Part shown: positions 13,145 to 25,799 of the stretch, piece by piece
Position numbering within the stretch: the first letter of the stretch is position 1
Layout of the letters: each line of letters starts with the position of its first letter
Source: Druceiella hillmani
Taxonomy: Eukaryota > Arthropoda > Insecta > Lepidoptera > Hepialidae
Length of the DNA: 64,000 bases
Reading direction: 5' to 3'
NCBI GenBank assembly: GCA_039881145.1
Contig: JAYKKI010000060.1
Span: 11,804,501 to 11,868,500 of the forward strand
The notes under the pieces: generated by a model
Databases searched by the model: none
Told to the model about the DNA's origin: nothing
Seen by the model: only the letters and a program-made list of their open reading frames with translations
Made by a program: the position numbers and the translations under genes

Positions 13145-14030
13145 AATGGTACTATAACGTGCTCAAGATAATTTGTACAAAAGAAAACAATAATTAGGCT
13201 TTCCAACAAATAATAGAAATAAATTTACGCACACGTAACACATATTTTATGTCAATGAAATAAATGACTGACAAAGTATTCACAGTTTTAGTTAATCCAA
13301 TATATATGTATAAAAATAATAATAAATGTTAGCAAGTAATAATACTTTTCGTTTATTTGCATTGAAATTTTACACTTTCTGAATTACTCGGTCACGGAAA
13401 AATATTTATACAATCATTTTTTAAAAAACTACCTTAAAAAAATTTAATTTCCTTCACAGAGAAGATATTAATTATAGTTATCAGAAACGGTCCTCAAAAA
13501 CTTAAATATTATTCTAATTGATTAAACTGTTGTTGTTATTTGCCAACATTTGAGCAAATAACAACAACATATGCGATAGTACTAGAACGTACTCAAGACA
13601 ATTTGTACAAAATAAAACTATAATTACACTTTCCAACAAATAATAGAAATAAATTTACTCACACGTACCACATATTTTATGTCAATGAAAAAAATTACTT
13701 ACATAAAGTATTCACAGTTTTAATTAATCCAAAAATTAATCCAAAAAAAATATAGATTATATTGACAGTAATAAATGTTTACAAGTAATAAAACCTTTTA
13801 TTTACATGCATTGAAATTTTATACTTTTTGAGTCTAAACTACTGAAAAATCGTTGAAAAACTTTTGAAAAATTGTTTTTTAAAAAACTATTTAAAAAAAT
13901 TTAATATCCCTTACAGAGTAGATATTAAATGTAGTTGTCAAAAACTGTGTTCAAAATATAAATATTATTCTAATTAATAAAATGGGTTTGTCTGTTGTTG
14001 TTATTTGCCAACATCTGAAGAGATCAGTAC
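13145..14030 (+). repeat. Tandem duplication of a ~430-bp unit (two diverged copies)
   Basis: Copy one (about 13145-13555) and copy two (about 13575-14030) share many words in order. Examples are AATTTGTACAAAA, TTTCCAACAAATAATAGAAA, CACATATTTTATGTCAATGA, AGTATTCACAGTTTTA and TTGTTGTTATTTGCCAACAT. At the junction a 15-bp inverted repeat (13529-13543 with 13554-13568; GTTGTTGTTATTTGC) forms a hairpin. No coding frame is preserved. Confidence 0.8.
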
Positions 14031-14034
14031 TAAC

Positions 14035-15457
14035 CTCCAGTACCTACAATAGATAGAGTATTTACCATAGATTGAGTACAGGAAGTTTGATTTTTTTTAA
14101 TGAAACTTAAAGTTTTATCAGGGAAGAAAGGATCACTTCATATCAACTTGGAACCAGAAAAACATTTCAAATTAAAATTTAATTGTAACCTGTACTTTCT
14201 TTCATTTTTGTTTGCTACACTTTCCTTTTACATTTTTTATTAATTTACCGTTTCTCACAATTTTTGTTACACGATAAAACTTGTATACTCACACTTTTGT
14301 CTCTACCAAAAATGTTTGTAATATAATGTAAAATACATTAGAAATACATAGGTATAAATTCAATTTATTAATAATCACGTGCCTTTTGGTATTATCTATT
14401 TTGGACATAATTTTATCCGAATTTGTAACCATAAAGTGTTGCTTGTTAGACTTGATAGCGAACGATGTGATATTTGTAAATTATTTATTTGAAAGATAAT
14501 ATTGCGTAAGTAATAAATTATATATATTCAAGCCCCACTCCAATGAATCGTTATATTTTTAAATTCATTGTACTATTTTATAAATCTCACTTGCAATTAT
14601 AATTTATTTATAAAATTTACTTCAAAAGGTATTAATCTTTTATTACTAAAGATTGCTATTACAGTGGACCTCCGAATCCAATAGTTGTCAATAATTTCAT
14701 TGTATGTCATAAATATTACGCGTAATATAAAGTTAAAAGTACGGAACGTAATACGCACGTATTTTTTGGCGTAATAGTAACAGTTACATGGCTTATAACG
14801 ACTTATATCTAATTGATGAGCATATGCTGTAGAAATAATGTTGTAAATGAAATAATAAATTATTATCATTTTTTTGGGATAACAAAAAGTTTTTATTTTT
14901 TTTGATAAAGTGCCATGCATTTTAACCTAACTATTTAGGTATGAGTGACTAGGGTCACTCATACATAAATAGTCAAGTTAAAATCATAAACATATAGAAA
15001 GTTATACATCATAGTAAATATAGAGAAATAACAAATAGCATGTTAATACAATCATTCTAATAAGTATTTCACTAAAAGCAAAGAATAATTAATAGTAACT
15101 ATTGTTCAAAACTCTCTATCTTATATAACAATAATACTAACGTGTTGGAGAAGCAACATAATCAACATTCACGAAAAAAACCAAAGAAACACTTTCTGTT
15201 TTATATTTTGTACTAAATTTTTTTTTCACATTTTTAACCAAAAGCTAATTTGTTATTTTTATTCATCTTCGATTATAAAAACCATAATATAATACCATTA
15301 ATGGTACCAAATGTAAAACTTTGAATGAAAATTAGTATATTTATTCAAAACATACTCCTGTGCAACTTCGTATGATTCTAAATATAATTTTTGTGAACGA
15401 ATAAATTGCAAAACGGTCGATAAAAATTCAGTTAAATCGGTAAAGTTAAGTAAAATA

Positions 15458-15460
<3 letters not shown>
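14035..15460. other. AT-rich stretch holding one inverted repeat
   Basis: Apart from the inverted repeat at 14921-14982, I see no gene or named element. The longest open frame (14597-14920, minus, 107 residues) has chance-like composition and matches no family I know. Confidence 0.5.
14921..14982. repeat. 29-bp imperfect hairpin
   Basis: The left arm 14921-14949 pairs with the right arm 14954-14982, with only a few mismatches and a 4-base loop. The inner GTATGAGTGAC / GTCACTCATAC pair is perfect. It could be a fold-back remnant or a small hairpin RNA; nothing else supports an RNA gene. Confidence 0.65.

Positions 15461-15464
<4 letters not shown>

Positions 15465-15518
<54 letters not shown>
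15465..15518. repeat. (TA)n microsatellite
   Basis: An uninterrupted TA run preceded by CATACATA. Confidence 0.95.
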
Positions 15519-15520
<2 letters not shown>

Positions 15521-15905
15521 CAATGATACTTCTCCCGCCAACATGAAAAAAATTGTATTAGAAAATTTTATTTAAACATTAAAATACGTAATATTTATAA
15601 GAATTAATTTCTTGCGGTTTATAAGCCGTATACTCAATATTGTGATACCAATACAGTGTACAGTAGCTTGAATAATAACGTACTAGGTTACACTTATAAT
15701 ACTTTTTCCACCAGCGTGAAAAAAAATCGCTGAATGTTTTAACTCCCCATTTTTTAATAGTAAATTATATTTGAACATCATCAAAATATGTGATATTTAT
15801 ACGAATCAATTCCTTGCAATTTAAAAGCGTAAACTCAATACTGTAATACTAATACAGTGGGCAGCAGATCGAAAGATAACGTAAGATAACGTAACACACT
15901 AAGTA
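15515..15905 (+). repeat. Tandem duplication of a ~195-bp unit
   Basis: Two diverged copies meet near 15705. Each contains CCAGCGTGAAAAAAA / CCAACATGAAAAAAA, a TGATATTTATA or TAATATTTATA word, TTCTTGCGG / TTCCTTGCAA, ACTCAATA and ACCAATACAGTG / ACTAATACAGTG. Family A copy 2 begins immediately after it. Confidence 0.7.
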
Positions 15906-15919
15906 ATTAGGCCAGCTTC

Positions 15920-16285
15920 GTAAGAAGGTCCGCACCTAGACACCAGTTCTTAATTACAAAGGCGCATCTTTAATAATCCGTCCTCAAACCAACTTCTTAC
16001 ACCGTTTTTTTTTTCAATAGAGAACCAGCGTCCTTACAAATCCGCACCCAATTATTCAAAACCCATCCTAAGCACTATTGAGATACCGATCCGTATTAAG
16101 CCTGAAGATCCGCATAGGTACCGAGAGGCCATTCAAACGAATATCAGCGACGAGAGAAGAAACCAAAAACTCTCACGAAAAGAAGCGGTGAATAATGACC
16201 AGTCAGCAGAATTATTTCTCGCTTTCTGATTAAAAGCGAACGGGAATATGAAGGGTGTAGGATACTCTATGAACGATAGTTCAAT
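15920..16285 (+). repeat. Dispersed repeat family A, copy 2
   Basis: This is the least decayed of the three copies. Landmarks are AAGGTCCGCACCTAGACACC near 15934, ACAAATCCGCACCCAATT near 16036, CCTGAAGATCCGCATAGG near 16100, GAGAGGCCATTCAAACGAAT near 16123 and a small hairpin TCGCTTTctgattAAAAGCGA near 16219. It is markedly less AT-rich than its surroundings. I do not recognise the family. Confidence 0.7.
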
Positions 16286-16289
16286 AGGT

Positions 16290-16745
16290 TGTTTATTCCT
16301 TATGTATTTGTATAGAAAGAAATACTTTTGATTACGTTTATTTATTTTGGTCGTCTTACTTTATTATCTTTAGAATAACATGCCCAAGTTGCATTAAACA
16401 TATAGCTTTGCTCCTAGAAAAATATTTATTTTGTTATAATTAGCTTCAGCGATAATTTAAATTATATCTCAGTGAAATTACTCATGGCTATTAAATCAGT
16501 GTAGGTATTTAATTTTAGAAATAGCAACACTTTCAAACCTATAAAAATAAAATTATATGGTACAAATATCAATAAAAAAAATTAAAAGTTTTAAAAGTAT
16601 AGCAAAATTAGAGTACAAGAGTACCAGTTACTTTTAAAATGTAGAATACTCAAATTTTTATTTTCTGATATATCTCTTTTAATTAATATATATAATGAAA
16701 AACATTGATAAAATAAGTTGGTAATTGATGGTATATGTAAAACAA
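16290..16745. other. AT-rich stretch, nothing recognisable
   Basis: I see no gene or named repeat here. Confidence 0.5.
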
Positions 16746-16750
16746 TATTC

Positions 16751-16837
16751 TTACCTCACTGTATTTGGTTTACATGTACCATCATGTACCATCTGGTGGT
16801 ACATGATGGTACATGTAAACCAAAGACAGTGAGGTAA
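16751..16837. repeat. Near-perfect 41-bp inverted repeat with 5-base loop
   Basis: The left arm 16751-16791 and right arm 16797-16837 match at 40 of 41 positions. Within each arm the word ATGTACCA (or its complement) occurs twice. The near-identity implies a young fold-back element, end-to-end fusion of two terminal inverted repeats, or a hairpin RNA locus. Confidence 0.9.
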
Positions 16838-17264
16838 AATTTATTGGCTACATCTAATGGCATGAAATAAAATAAACTGACCTTTATTACGTTATTTTAT
16901 TTCATTTATAACCCATAATAATATATCGGAAACAAAGGACAGAATCAAAATCTATAAAAGAGCGTCATCTGTGTTATATGAACATATATTTTGATAAAGA
17001 TTTCAATGTTGAACTGAGTAGTGATATCAGTCTAAGCATAATAAAAATGAGGTAAAAAATAAAACAAAAATACTATGGTTAAATTAATTATGTGGAAAAT
17101 GTATGAAGGGATTACTGCATTTATTTTGCTATGAATTTAAAAATTTTTCATTTTATATTTTTTACGGTTATAAATATGTGGCGACAAATAAAAACATTCA
17201 GATGGAATACGTTTGAACTACTTTTGAATGATCATTTCAATTATATTATTCCCGACTTGTCCAC

Positions 17265-17580
17265 CCGGCTTGCCTCAGGGCCCGTTCAGGGACCCATAAC
17301 ATCCCTTCTTGTACAAAAATGGGGACTTTGATAAGTCTCCCAGTAGTGTCCCGTATTTACGTTCTAACAATTCCACTCAACTAGGTTCTCAATGAATCAA
17401 CCAAGATTGCTTAGAGTCGAGGATCATGTTCAAGTACATGACTCAATCCCGCAAACCGATTCTGGATCTGCCCATGACCACAGTAGGCTACCTCGCCGGT
17501 CTGCCCTTGAAGGGGACAGCTTCAGACTTTTGGCGAGAAAAGCTAAGCTTATCTTTCGTGCTCCATTTAAGTATTTCGAA
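17265..17580. other. GC-rich island with open frames, possible captured gene fragment
   Basis: Base composition rises to about half G+C between two AT-rich flanks. On the plus strand two frames are open across parts of it. One (ending 17331) contains GPVQGPITSLLVQKWG, which loosely recalls the 'GP..S.LV...G' region of monocarboxylate-transporter-like proteins. The other (from 17426) contains TTVGYLAGLPLKGTASDFW. The two are not in one frame. I cannot assign a family with confidence, and no clear GT...AG exon boundaries bracket it. It may be an exon relic, a retrocopy fragment or a repeat. Confidence 0.3.
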
Positions 17581-17639
17581 TATATTTTATCGCTTCTTCT
17601 GCAGTATAGTTTTGTATTTTTTTTTCTTTTAACGTAGAG

Positions 17640-20600
17640 GAAATAATAAGATATTTAGTGGCATTGTTATGCCAATTAAATTCTATCTGTATTAAGGAAG
17701 ATTGAGAATAAGTTTGCAAATATTTTCTACTGAAATATAACACTGTATTTTTCTTCAACACATCAGAATCTCTGGCCCTTGGCAATAGTATCTAAACGAT
17801 ATAATAAAATTAAAAGGACCAAAAATAGGTTTTAGGTGTTTCGATCAATATTAACTAAAATATCCTTTATCACTAATAACATTTCAATATCTCTTTATAT
17901 ATATATATTTGAATTTGAAACATGGTATGGAAATATAAAAAGATATCTGGAAATTTGTAAATTGTTTTTTAATTTCTCATTGTCACTAAAATTTACATAA
18001 ATATAATCAGTAAAACTAGTTACAATTAGAAACAAATACAAATAATTAGTGTCACCACTGAGTGAGATACGTCTCCCAATAAGATCTCCTGTGAAAGTGA
18101 TGTGAAGCAAAATAAAGGATATGTTTAAAATAATGTTATTTGTTTATCTTATTTGGTTGATCAAAAGTTGTTGCAAATAAAATAGTATTTATCTACTTGT
18201 CTACAACGTTCCATTTAACGTCCTTTTTGTAGTTGATGTCAAACAATATAGCGAGGGGGGGGGGAGATAAGCAGGTACCTACTTCAAAAAAAAGTTAGAT
18301 AGAAAGTTGTAAACATTTATATAACTATGGCCCTATTTGCCTCTACTTACAAGCTATCAGCCAAATGTGATGTTTTATTTAAAAGAACAATTTAATTTTT
18401 TCTTTTCTGTGTTTTTGAAGTTATTCCTTTCTTCAAAAATATTTTATTTTAGTTGGTTTTGTACTTGTGATATTTTGAACCACAAATAAATATAATAGAT
18501 TGTATTAAGTCTCACTTTTGGTTATGTGTATAGAAGTCGTCGAATTTGTTAATTTCACCTTAAGCTTTTTAACACAGAAATGTTTATTTCCTTCCGCCAC
18601 GATTTTCCCGACACTTTCGATTTACTAAAGCTACATAAAAACATTCATAAAATCTCTTTAATCTTTGCAAGATACTTACTCTTCCACCATATCTCTCTAT
18701 TTTTAAACCTGCCATATGTGATCTATAAAAATTTGAACACGTAATAAAATTAGGAAAAATGGTATTAAAATTTGATGAAACCAACATTCGTATATTCTGT
18801 ACGTATTCTTAACAGATGGGGATGCTTATGGTCGAAAAGTTATGTTACGTATCTGGGTTACACAAAAATATGTAAATATATGTCCTTCGGTATTGGTTCA
18901 TAAAATATGTGGGAAAAAGGAAATTTATTCATCATAGATACCGGTAGTTTTACTCATTTTCTTTCGCGCAGCCACTTTTATTTAGTTCAATAAACCGTCC
19001 TCGATTCTCTCTTGTGCACTAAACGACTTTGTTTAATTCAACCTAAGACATGGTTTTTTCAAATATACCAAATTATTTTGGTGGATTTTAAAAGCGTTTA
19101 TCTATTTTTTTTTAATATTTCCACTTGTGTTCAAAAAATTCTTAACATATGTCAATTTTGCACGTTATTTTCACAATTTACTAAATTAATTGCTTAAAAA
19201 ATGGATTTAAATATTTCATAAATTTTTTTAGATAGGTGTGTAAAAAATGGTTGTTTTCTGAGAATTCTTTGAATATAAATTAAATTAAAGACCACTTTTG
19301 CGTGGATTTAGGCAAATTTCTACGTAAATTTGTTTAAACCAGGAAATTAAAACGTGTATATAAATACAGTTCTGTGTTATAATTTGAGATAAATTGAGTT
19401 TTTCTCTCATCAGTATAACGAGCAATGAATAGATTTATTTCAAAATATTTAAGTTATCCCTTTTGTCTATTTCAATATTTACCACCTTAAGAGCATAATT
19501 ATTTAAATAATTTCTTATTTTGATTTTAATTTAGTATTATTTTAAAACTGCCTTGGTTTTTTAATTTTGTATAACATGTCAAAATAATAAAAAGAAAATC
19601 TTGCTTTTAATTAAGAAAAGCACATGTTAACACCTTAGGTTGTTTTCAAGCTTAAGGTCGGAACGTTGTAACTCACATATACAAAGATATTGATAAATCC
19701 TTCTCAAATATGCTAGTGGAGGTGGTACACACTTCTCTAATATACAAAAGCTAAATTTAGCAGTGCGTACTTAACGAACATTTAGGGTATCGAGAAGTGA
19801 TTTTCCTAAATGAAAGCTATGTATCAAAATAAGTTCATGTTAAAGCTCCGCCCTAATTAACCCTTGGCGGATGTTGGCCGAATTTTCGAAAGTTAGTTCG
19901 CAAAGTGTTTTACTTTAACAAGTACTTGCTTCAAAGTGCTGCAAAGATTTTGTAAACGAGCATTGATCGTAGTCGATTATATATTCGTTAGTAGATTGTC
20001 TCAGTAGAAATTCCAAATAGAGGGCATTTTTGTGAATTGAAAAATGTTGTTGCTTAGAAAAATTCTAAATATTTCTGATCATAATGGTTCAAGGTACAAG
20101 ATCAAGGCTAAGGTTTTCATACTGCCATTATCTAGGTAATAAGTGTTTTACCACATTCCCTTTTTACTGTCAGTAATTGTAAGGCTATCTTAATACCTTA
20201 ACGATATACTCTAGAGGGAACCTCGGTATATGCTCGAAGAAGCAAAAGTGTTTCTCTTTTAATTTCATGTCAATTGGTGCAACTTAATGTTCCAATTACG
20301 GAATTACTTCCTTTCTTGATATTTTATTTAAAGAAAATATTATATTATTTGCTACTTTACTTTTATATAACACAGGGGTGTAAATCTAAATATTCATTAC
20401 ATAAGAACAAAGTAAATAAAACACTTATTAACTATTTATTAAACTATAAATTAGGTATATAAACTAAAAATAATAGTAATGAAGGAACATAGTGTAAAGA
20501 AAAAAAATTAAAAATAAATACACATTTCACATAAAATAACACGTGATAAGTGCGAGTATAATTCACACTGCGAGTATCGTACATACTTTGGCACGAATAA

Positions 20601-22140
20601 ACATACAAGTATTCACGTTTTAGAAATATTAATATTCTTTTTTTGTCATATGAATATATTTATTCATTTATTTTTATTGGCACACAAACAGTGATGACCG
20701 AATTTTCACAATTCCATCCGACAATACAATATTATATACAATATTATATTTACAGAATTACTTCTGCAGATATCTTATTTCAATTTAAAAAAAAATTATA
20801 ATTCTGGTAATAGCAAATTTATTATGGTGAAGAAAATTTTATCATCTTTTGCGTATTTTTGAAACTCTATTTTAAAAATCTAGAAATATTCTAAATGTAA
20901 AAATTTCGAAAAACTTTTACAATTTTTTTTTTGCACTCATTCTCCCTTATTTTCTTGGAAAACCAATGTGTATGTTTTTGAATTATTTCGTAATATATTT
21001 TTTTATTTTCACTGTACAAATGTACACAATTTACATTAATTTTGTATAGGAGGTGTCATATTAATATTTTTAAGAGAAAATGAAAATGGCACGTTTTTTT
21101 ACTCATGACTATATTCATTTTTAACTGAAGAAACCAAATCAAAGGAAAGGAAATTGAACTCTTAATATTTTCTTGCTTGTAATAGTAATAAATTTTCCAA
21201 ATACTGAGATTTAAATATAAAAAATAGGGAATTTTTAAAAAAAGATTATCAAATTCATTATTTCAGGCAAACCGGTCAACAGTTTTAGGCGCTAAACATC
21301 CACTTACAAAGCGAATGTATAGCATATGATTCCTAAAACCTAAACGTATATATTACAATAACACAAAATTAATGGACCTAATTAAAAGGAAAATCTAACA
21401 TTAATTATATTTTTATCATGATTAAAAATACTAAAGTCAAATTATGAGGGTAGTTATTAAACTATAAACAAATATACATAATTTATCTTTCTTAAGCGGC
21501 AAAATTGGTTTATTAATTGAAAAATTTCTTAAAATGATAATGTGCCATGTTCTTTTATATTTTTCTGTAATTCCTTTAAATGCAAATCTTGCAGTGATAA
21601 TTTTTTTCTTAACTCAAATCTGCTGAGATGGCTCTGGGGTTGGGATTTAAATTTAACCACATTTTTTTCTAAATATATAGCCATAATATAAACAAGGTTT
21701 AAACTTACATACGTTAAATGAACGTTCAATTTCGGTGTCGTTATTACATATTTATGAGTACTGTAAGACTTTCATTTGGATAAATAAGGGTAGGAGATTA
21801 TTTTGCGCTTGCAGCCGAACATTGTACGTATAATACCATACGTATTCTAATCTTGGTCTTAGATATATGGAAAATGGTCTTGCGGGCTTAGGATAAGCTA
21901 CTATTTAATTGACTCGATTTTTCAGTTTTCCATGGCCGCACGAAGGGTGGGCCTCTGACTTACAAGACTGAGTGTTTATGCATACGTGTATTTATACGAA
22001 TGTTTGTACGTATTTTCATGAACGAAATAAAACTAAATAGCAACATGTGATTAAATAAATTTGGCGAAACTTGTATAACAGACGAATTAGTCGTGAATTA
22101 CAATATAAAGGCAATAAAAAATATATGTGTAAATTTGTAT
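17640..22140. other. AT-rich stretch without a supported gene
   Basis: Open frames are short and low-complexity. There is a poly-G tract near 18253-18263. I see no mobile-element coding, RNA gene or structured repeat. Confidence 0.55.
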
Positions 22141-22158
22141 TATCCTCTCTTTGTGTTT

Positions 22159-22164
22159 ACACAC

Positions 22165-22252
<88 letters not shown>
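22159..22252. repeat. (CA)n-(TA)n compound microsatellite
   Basis: A CA run at 22159-22177 passes into TA/CATA runs to 22252. The long open frame through it is a translation of the simple repeat, not a gene. Confidence 0.95.
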
Positions 22253-22439
22253 CATATATTTGATAGTGTCACAACATTTTACAGTATTAATTTTTTCCAC
22301 AACTCCCCCAATTAAACTTTTAAATGATCGCTTCGAAAACCCACACGCGATTTACGCATTAAACAGTCGCAATACCACTAACAACCATATTTATTACTGC
22401 AATATCAGGAGGAAAGTGCAAATTTTACCACATTCTTTA

Positions 22440-22770
22440 ACCATCCCCATTTTAATATTACGTGACTAATATTTTAAATTAAACCTGATCGGTACTACGT
22501 CGAACTTAGTAAAGTGATTTATTTAACAATCATTCGTGTGAATATTAAAAGCAAAGTCGAAATGAATGGCCAGAAAGTTCATAACATAGTTTATTAATTT
22601 ACAATAGTTTCCACTACGCAGTTAAAATTTAGTTTAGAACATTCATGTTAAAATTTATACTGCTTTGAGTAAAGTGAAGGCGATATAGTAGAAAGTATAG
22701 TATTAATTATATGAATATTTGTGGGACATTTTATTATAAATTAAATACCTTTAATTTAATGTCCTAAGCT
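22440..22770 (+). repeat. Dispersed repeat family C, copy 1
   Basis: Resembles 42780-43090 in the same orientation. Shared words in order are ATTTTAAT, TACGTGAC, TGATCGGT, TTATTTAAC, GTGAATATTAA followed by AGCAAAGT, and ACGCAGTTA followed by TTTAGTTT. There is no open frame. Confidence 0.65.
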
Positions 22771-22774
22771 TCCA

Positions 22775-23450
22775 CAAAAATGTAACCTTCCTTTTTTTCT
22801 GTTAGCCAACTCATTCAGCATAATATTAACTTAAGTTCAGATTTACTTCTAATTTCCTTAAAATAAAAAATGGATCAATCTAAACTTGATATCATAATTT
22901 CCATCTCAAAAAAAGGTTGCATTCCTGTCTGTTTTGTTATCTTTTCGGTGAAATTGGGCTGGTCAAAATTATTTAGTGGACGAATTGCATTTAGTATAAG
23001 AAGTTTCTCGTTATTTTATTACGAATGAAATAATTTTAATAACCAAGGGAACTATAATAGATCTTATTATCTTTTCAAATTTGTACTGTACAAGATTACG
23101 GTGTATTCTTTCACAATTGATGTATATGTGTATATAATTATGGTAATAGACTAATTTTACCAAACAAACCAATTTAAATAAAAGTAAACATCTTAAATTT
23201 TTGTCAAAATAATGATTCATTTTCCAGCTTACAATAACCAAATTGTGTTTTCACCGACTTACGAAAATGTTAAAAATTTATCCATCAAGGTGTAAATTAC
23301 ATATACGGAATTTAAGTTGGTTTACTTAATAAGAAAAAAAATCGAGGGAGCAAATGCTTTGATCTTTTCTTGCTAGGGAAATGCTCCGTTCCTTTTTTTT
23401 TAAATTAAGTTTAAATATTTTTGAAACACCCAGGATTTAAGTGAAATTTC
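22775..23450. other. AT-rich stretch, nothing recognisable
   Basis: I see no supported gene here. Confidence 0.5.
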
Positions 23451-23454
23451 TTTA

Positions 23455-23640
23455 AGTAATCCAGTGCAAACAAGTTTCCAGCGTACATTAATTTGAGTAA
23501 AAAGCTCCGAACCCTTAATTACTTCGTAGCCTCGAGAAAAAGATCCCAAAGTGACATTTACGCAATTCAAAGGTGATATAACGTGTCCCTTATGTCGCTA
23601 TTAGCTAAAATTCTACTAATGACAGCACTTAGTATGTTTT
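23455..23640 (+). repeat. Dispersed repeat family B, copy 2
   Basis: Partner of 8935-9130. The order of shared words is the same and the identity is moderate. Confidence 0.5.
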
Positions 23641-24589
23641 TAACATTGGTAATTATATCGGAGCAGATGAGCAATCACTCCAGTGATTATTCAATGTTTT
23701 GGATTATTTAGCAAATTTGGATTGTAAGTCGCGCAAAAACGGAAATGTCATTATATTTTTTTCATAACTGGAACGGATATTGTAATTTTTTAGCACCAGC
23801 TCATAAGAAAGTATGTTTCCACAACTTGTTACAAATGAATTGAATCAAGAAAGTACTGGCAACTTTCAATACATATTTAGCATTTTATGATCTTCATTAG
23901 TGTATGGTTAATGGATTGTGAAAAAACTTAAAAATGCTCTATGTAAGAAAATTTTATCCTAATCTAAATTTCAGTATAGGAAAAAAAATGTCTAATAGAT
24001 TTTTTATGTACATATATGTTTCATATTACTCCAATTTTATGATCTAATTCTAGATGTATTTTATAATTATAATTTTCATTTTATTTCTTAAACCTTCTCA
24101 GAATATTTAAATACTGTGTTATTAATAACTTACTATATTGAATTAAAAATAAATTGGTTTTTTACTCCTTTTTAACAAAATAAGGTTAATTTCGAAAACT
24201 CACTTCACTTATTCATAAGAATAGATTTGGTTCTCGCTTTTTAACTATATTTTTAATTTCAAAATTCCCATAATTTTGTTTCAAATCAGTCTACAAACCA
24301 GTTAATTTATTTTTTACTGCATTTATGAATATTGCGATAAACCGTTTAAAACTTATATATTTAAACCAAAAAATAACAAAAAAGTGTCAAGCATGAGTAA
24401 AAGTACATAGAGTACGAGGGTTCCGCACACATTATAGCAAGAAATTTAAGTCAAAAAGGAAATGATTGCCTGCTTCATCTGCTGCGTTAAGTGATATAAA
24501 TACAAATGAAATATTTTTGTTTTTTCTTTTACTCTTGCTGCGAGACCTTGCATCTTGCCAATTTTTAAATTACAGGTAAATGGGTATAT

Positions 24590-24925
24590 TTCATAGGTTT
24601 TTATTTATTTACGAGTGTCACAACATGCGGCATAAATGCTCGTATTTTTTTATTGCGTCAACGTAGAAGCTTATTTTTTTTACAGCTTCTATAATTCGTA
24701 ACTGTATATTTCCATAATTTGTAACTGTATAATTCCATAATTCGTAACAGTAATTGTTTACAGCGTCCATAATTCGTATTTGATATAAATTTCAATTTTA
24801 TACCTCTACGTATTCCTCAGAAAAAAGATCTTGGCAGATAGACAGACAGAACCATAAAAGTAAACCAATGAAATAACCGTCTAAGGGTTCCTTTTTTGTT
24901 TTGAGGTACCGAACCCTAAAACAGA
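24590..24925 (-). repeat. GGGTTCC-family dispersed repeat, inverted, best-preserved start
   Basis: On the minus strand it starts GTTTTAGGGTTCGGTACCTC, then has GGAACCCTTAGACGG, a TGTCTGTCTATCTGCC word, TTTTTTCTGAGGAATACGT and TTGAAATTTATATCAAATAC. This order matches a repeat I recall as widespread in Lepidoptera. Its inner end (24681-24780) is overlaid by about four units of a 23-bp tandem repeat built on TCCATAATTCGTAACTGTA. Confidence 0.65.
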
Positions 24926-24929
24926 TAAG

Positions 24930-25530
24930 TTATGATATAAGATTTCTGTCGTTTGCGTTGTACATATAATGCGATATCTTAATACGAATCAATTACGATA
25001 AACATTTTCATTTTATCTATTTTACTTTAATTATAGATCGCATTACGTTCAGCCTAATCTCAACTTCTTAACTAATACAATAAATGTGAAAAAGTATTCG
25101 TTTGTTTTTTTCATTCCCTTTCAAGCGCTAACTATTCAAATGACCATTTAAAGAAAACTTACACATACAGCTATTATTGCGGAAATTAATATTGTACACT
25201 CTTTATGTGTTTATTCTTTTGGAATTTACATATGCAAGTAGGCAAATACAAAATAAATAAATATTATCACCATATTCTTATGAATAAATTTTATGATTTG
25301 AAAAATATTTCCCCAAAATTTTGGAGAAAACGTTATTTTTAACAATACCATAACCTTTTTCCTTTACTAGGCTAGCGAAACACAAGTAAATGTGTAAGCA
25401 AGCATGATAATTTTATAGAAATCCGATTTACTTTTGAGAGTATGAAATTTACGCAGGTTATATACGAACGCATGTAAACATGTTTCTTAATATCGAAACT
25501 TATAATCTTACGATATTTAATATTCCGCCT
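24930..25530. other. AT-rich stretch, nothing recognisable
   Basis: I see no gene here. Confidence 0.5.
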
Positions 25531-25534
25531 TCAA

Positions 25535-25790
25535 ACTGATTTAAATCAAGAACCAGGCCTGAGCACGAAAAATATACCAACTCGTATGAAGCCTGAAGAT
25601 CCGCATTAGGCACGGAGAGGCCATTCAAAGCAATATTGGCTATGGGTGGGAAAGTGCAAAACTCTCACGGAAAGTAGCATCGAATAATGGCCAATCAGCA
25701 GAGCTATCCCTCTCTTTCTGATTAAAAGCGCATAGATACATGAAGGGTAAAATCGTTGTGCAAGAAAGGTTGGATAGTTGTTTGTTTATT
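25535..25790 (+). repeat. Dispersed repeat family A, copy 3 (5' part partly lost)
   Basis: It begins with AGAACCAGGCCTGAGCACG and carries GCCTGAAGATCCGCATTAGG, GAGAGGCCATTCAAAGCAAT, AACTCTCACGGAAAG, GAATAATGGCCAATCAGCAG and CTTTCTGATTAAAAGCG. Compared with copy 2 it lacks a stretch near its start. Confidence 0.7.
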
Positions 25791-25799
25791 TGATATTGA

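Noticed and set aside
14597..14920. 107-residue minus-strand frame
   Set aside because: Longest chance-like frame outside elements. Its composition follows AT-rich DNA, with no motif and no paralogue in the window.
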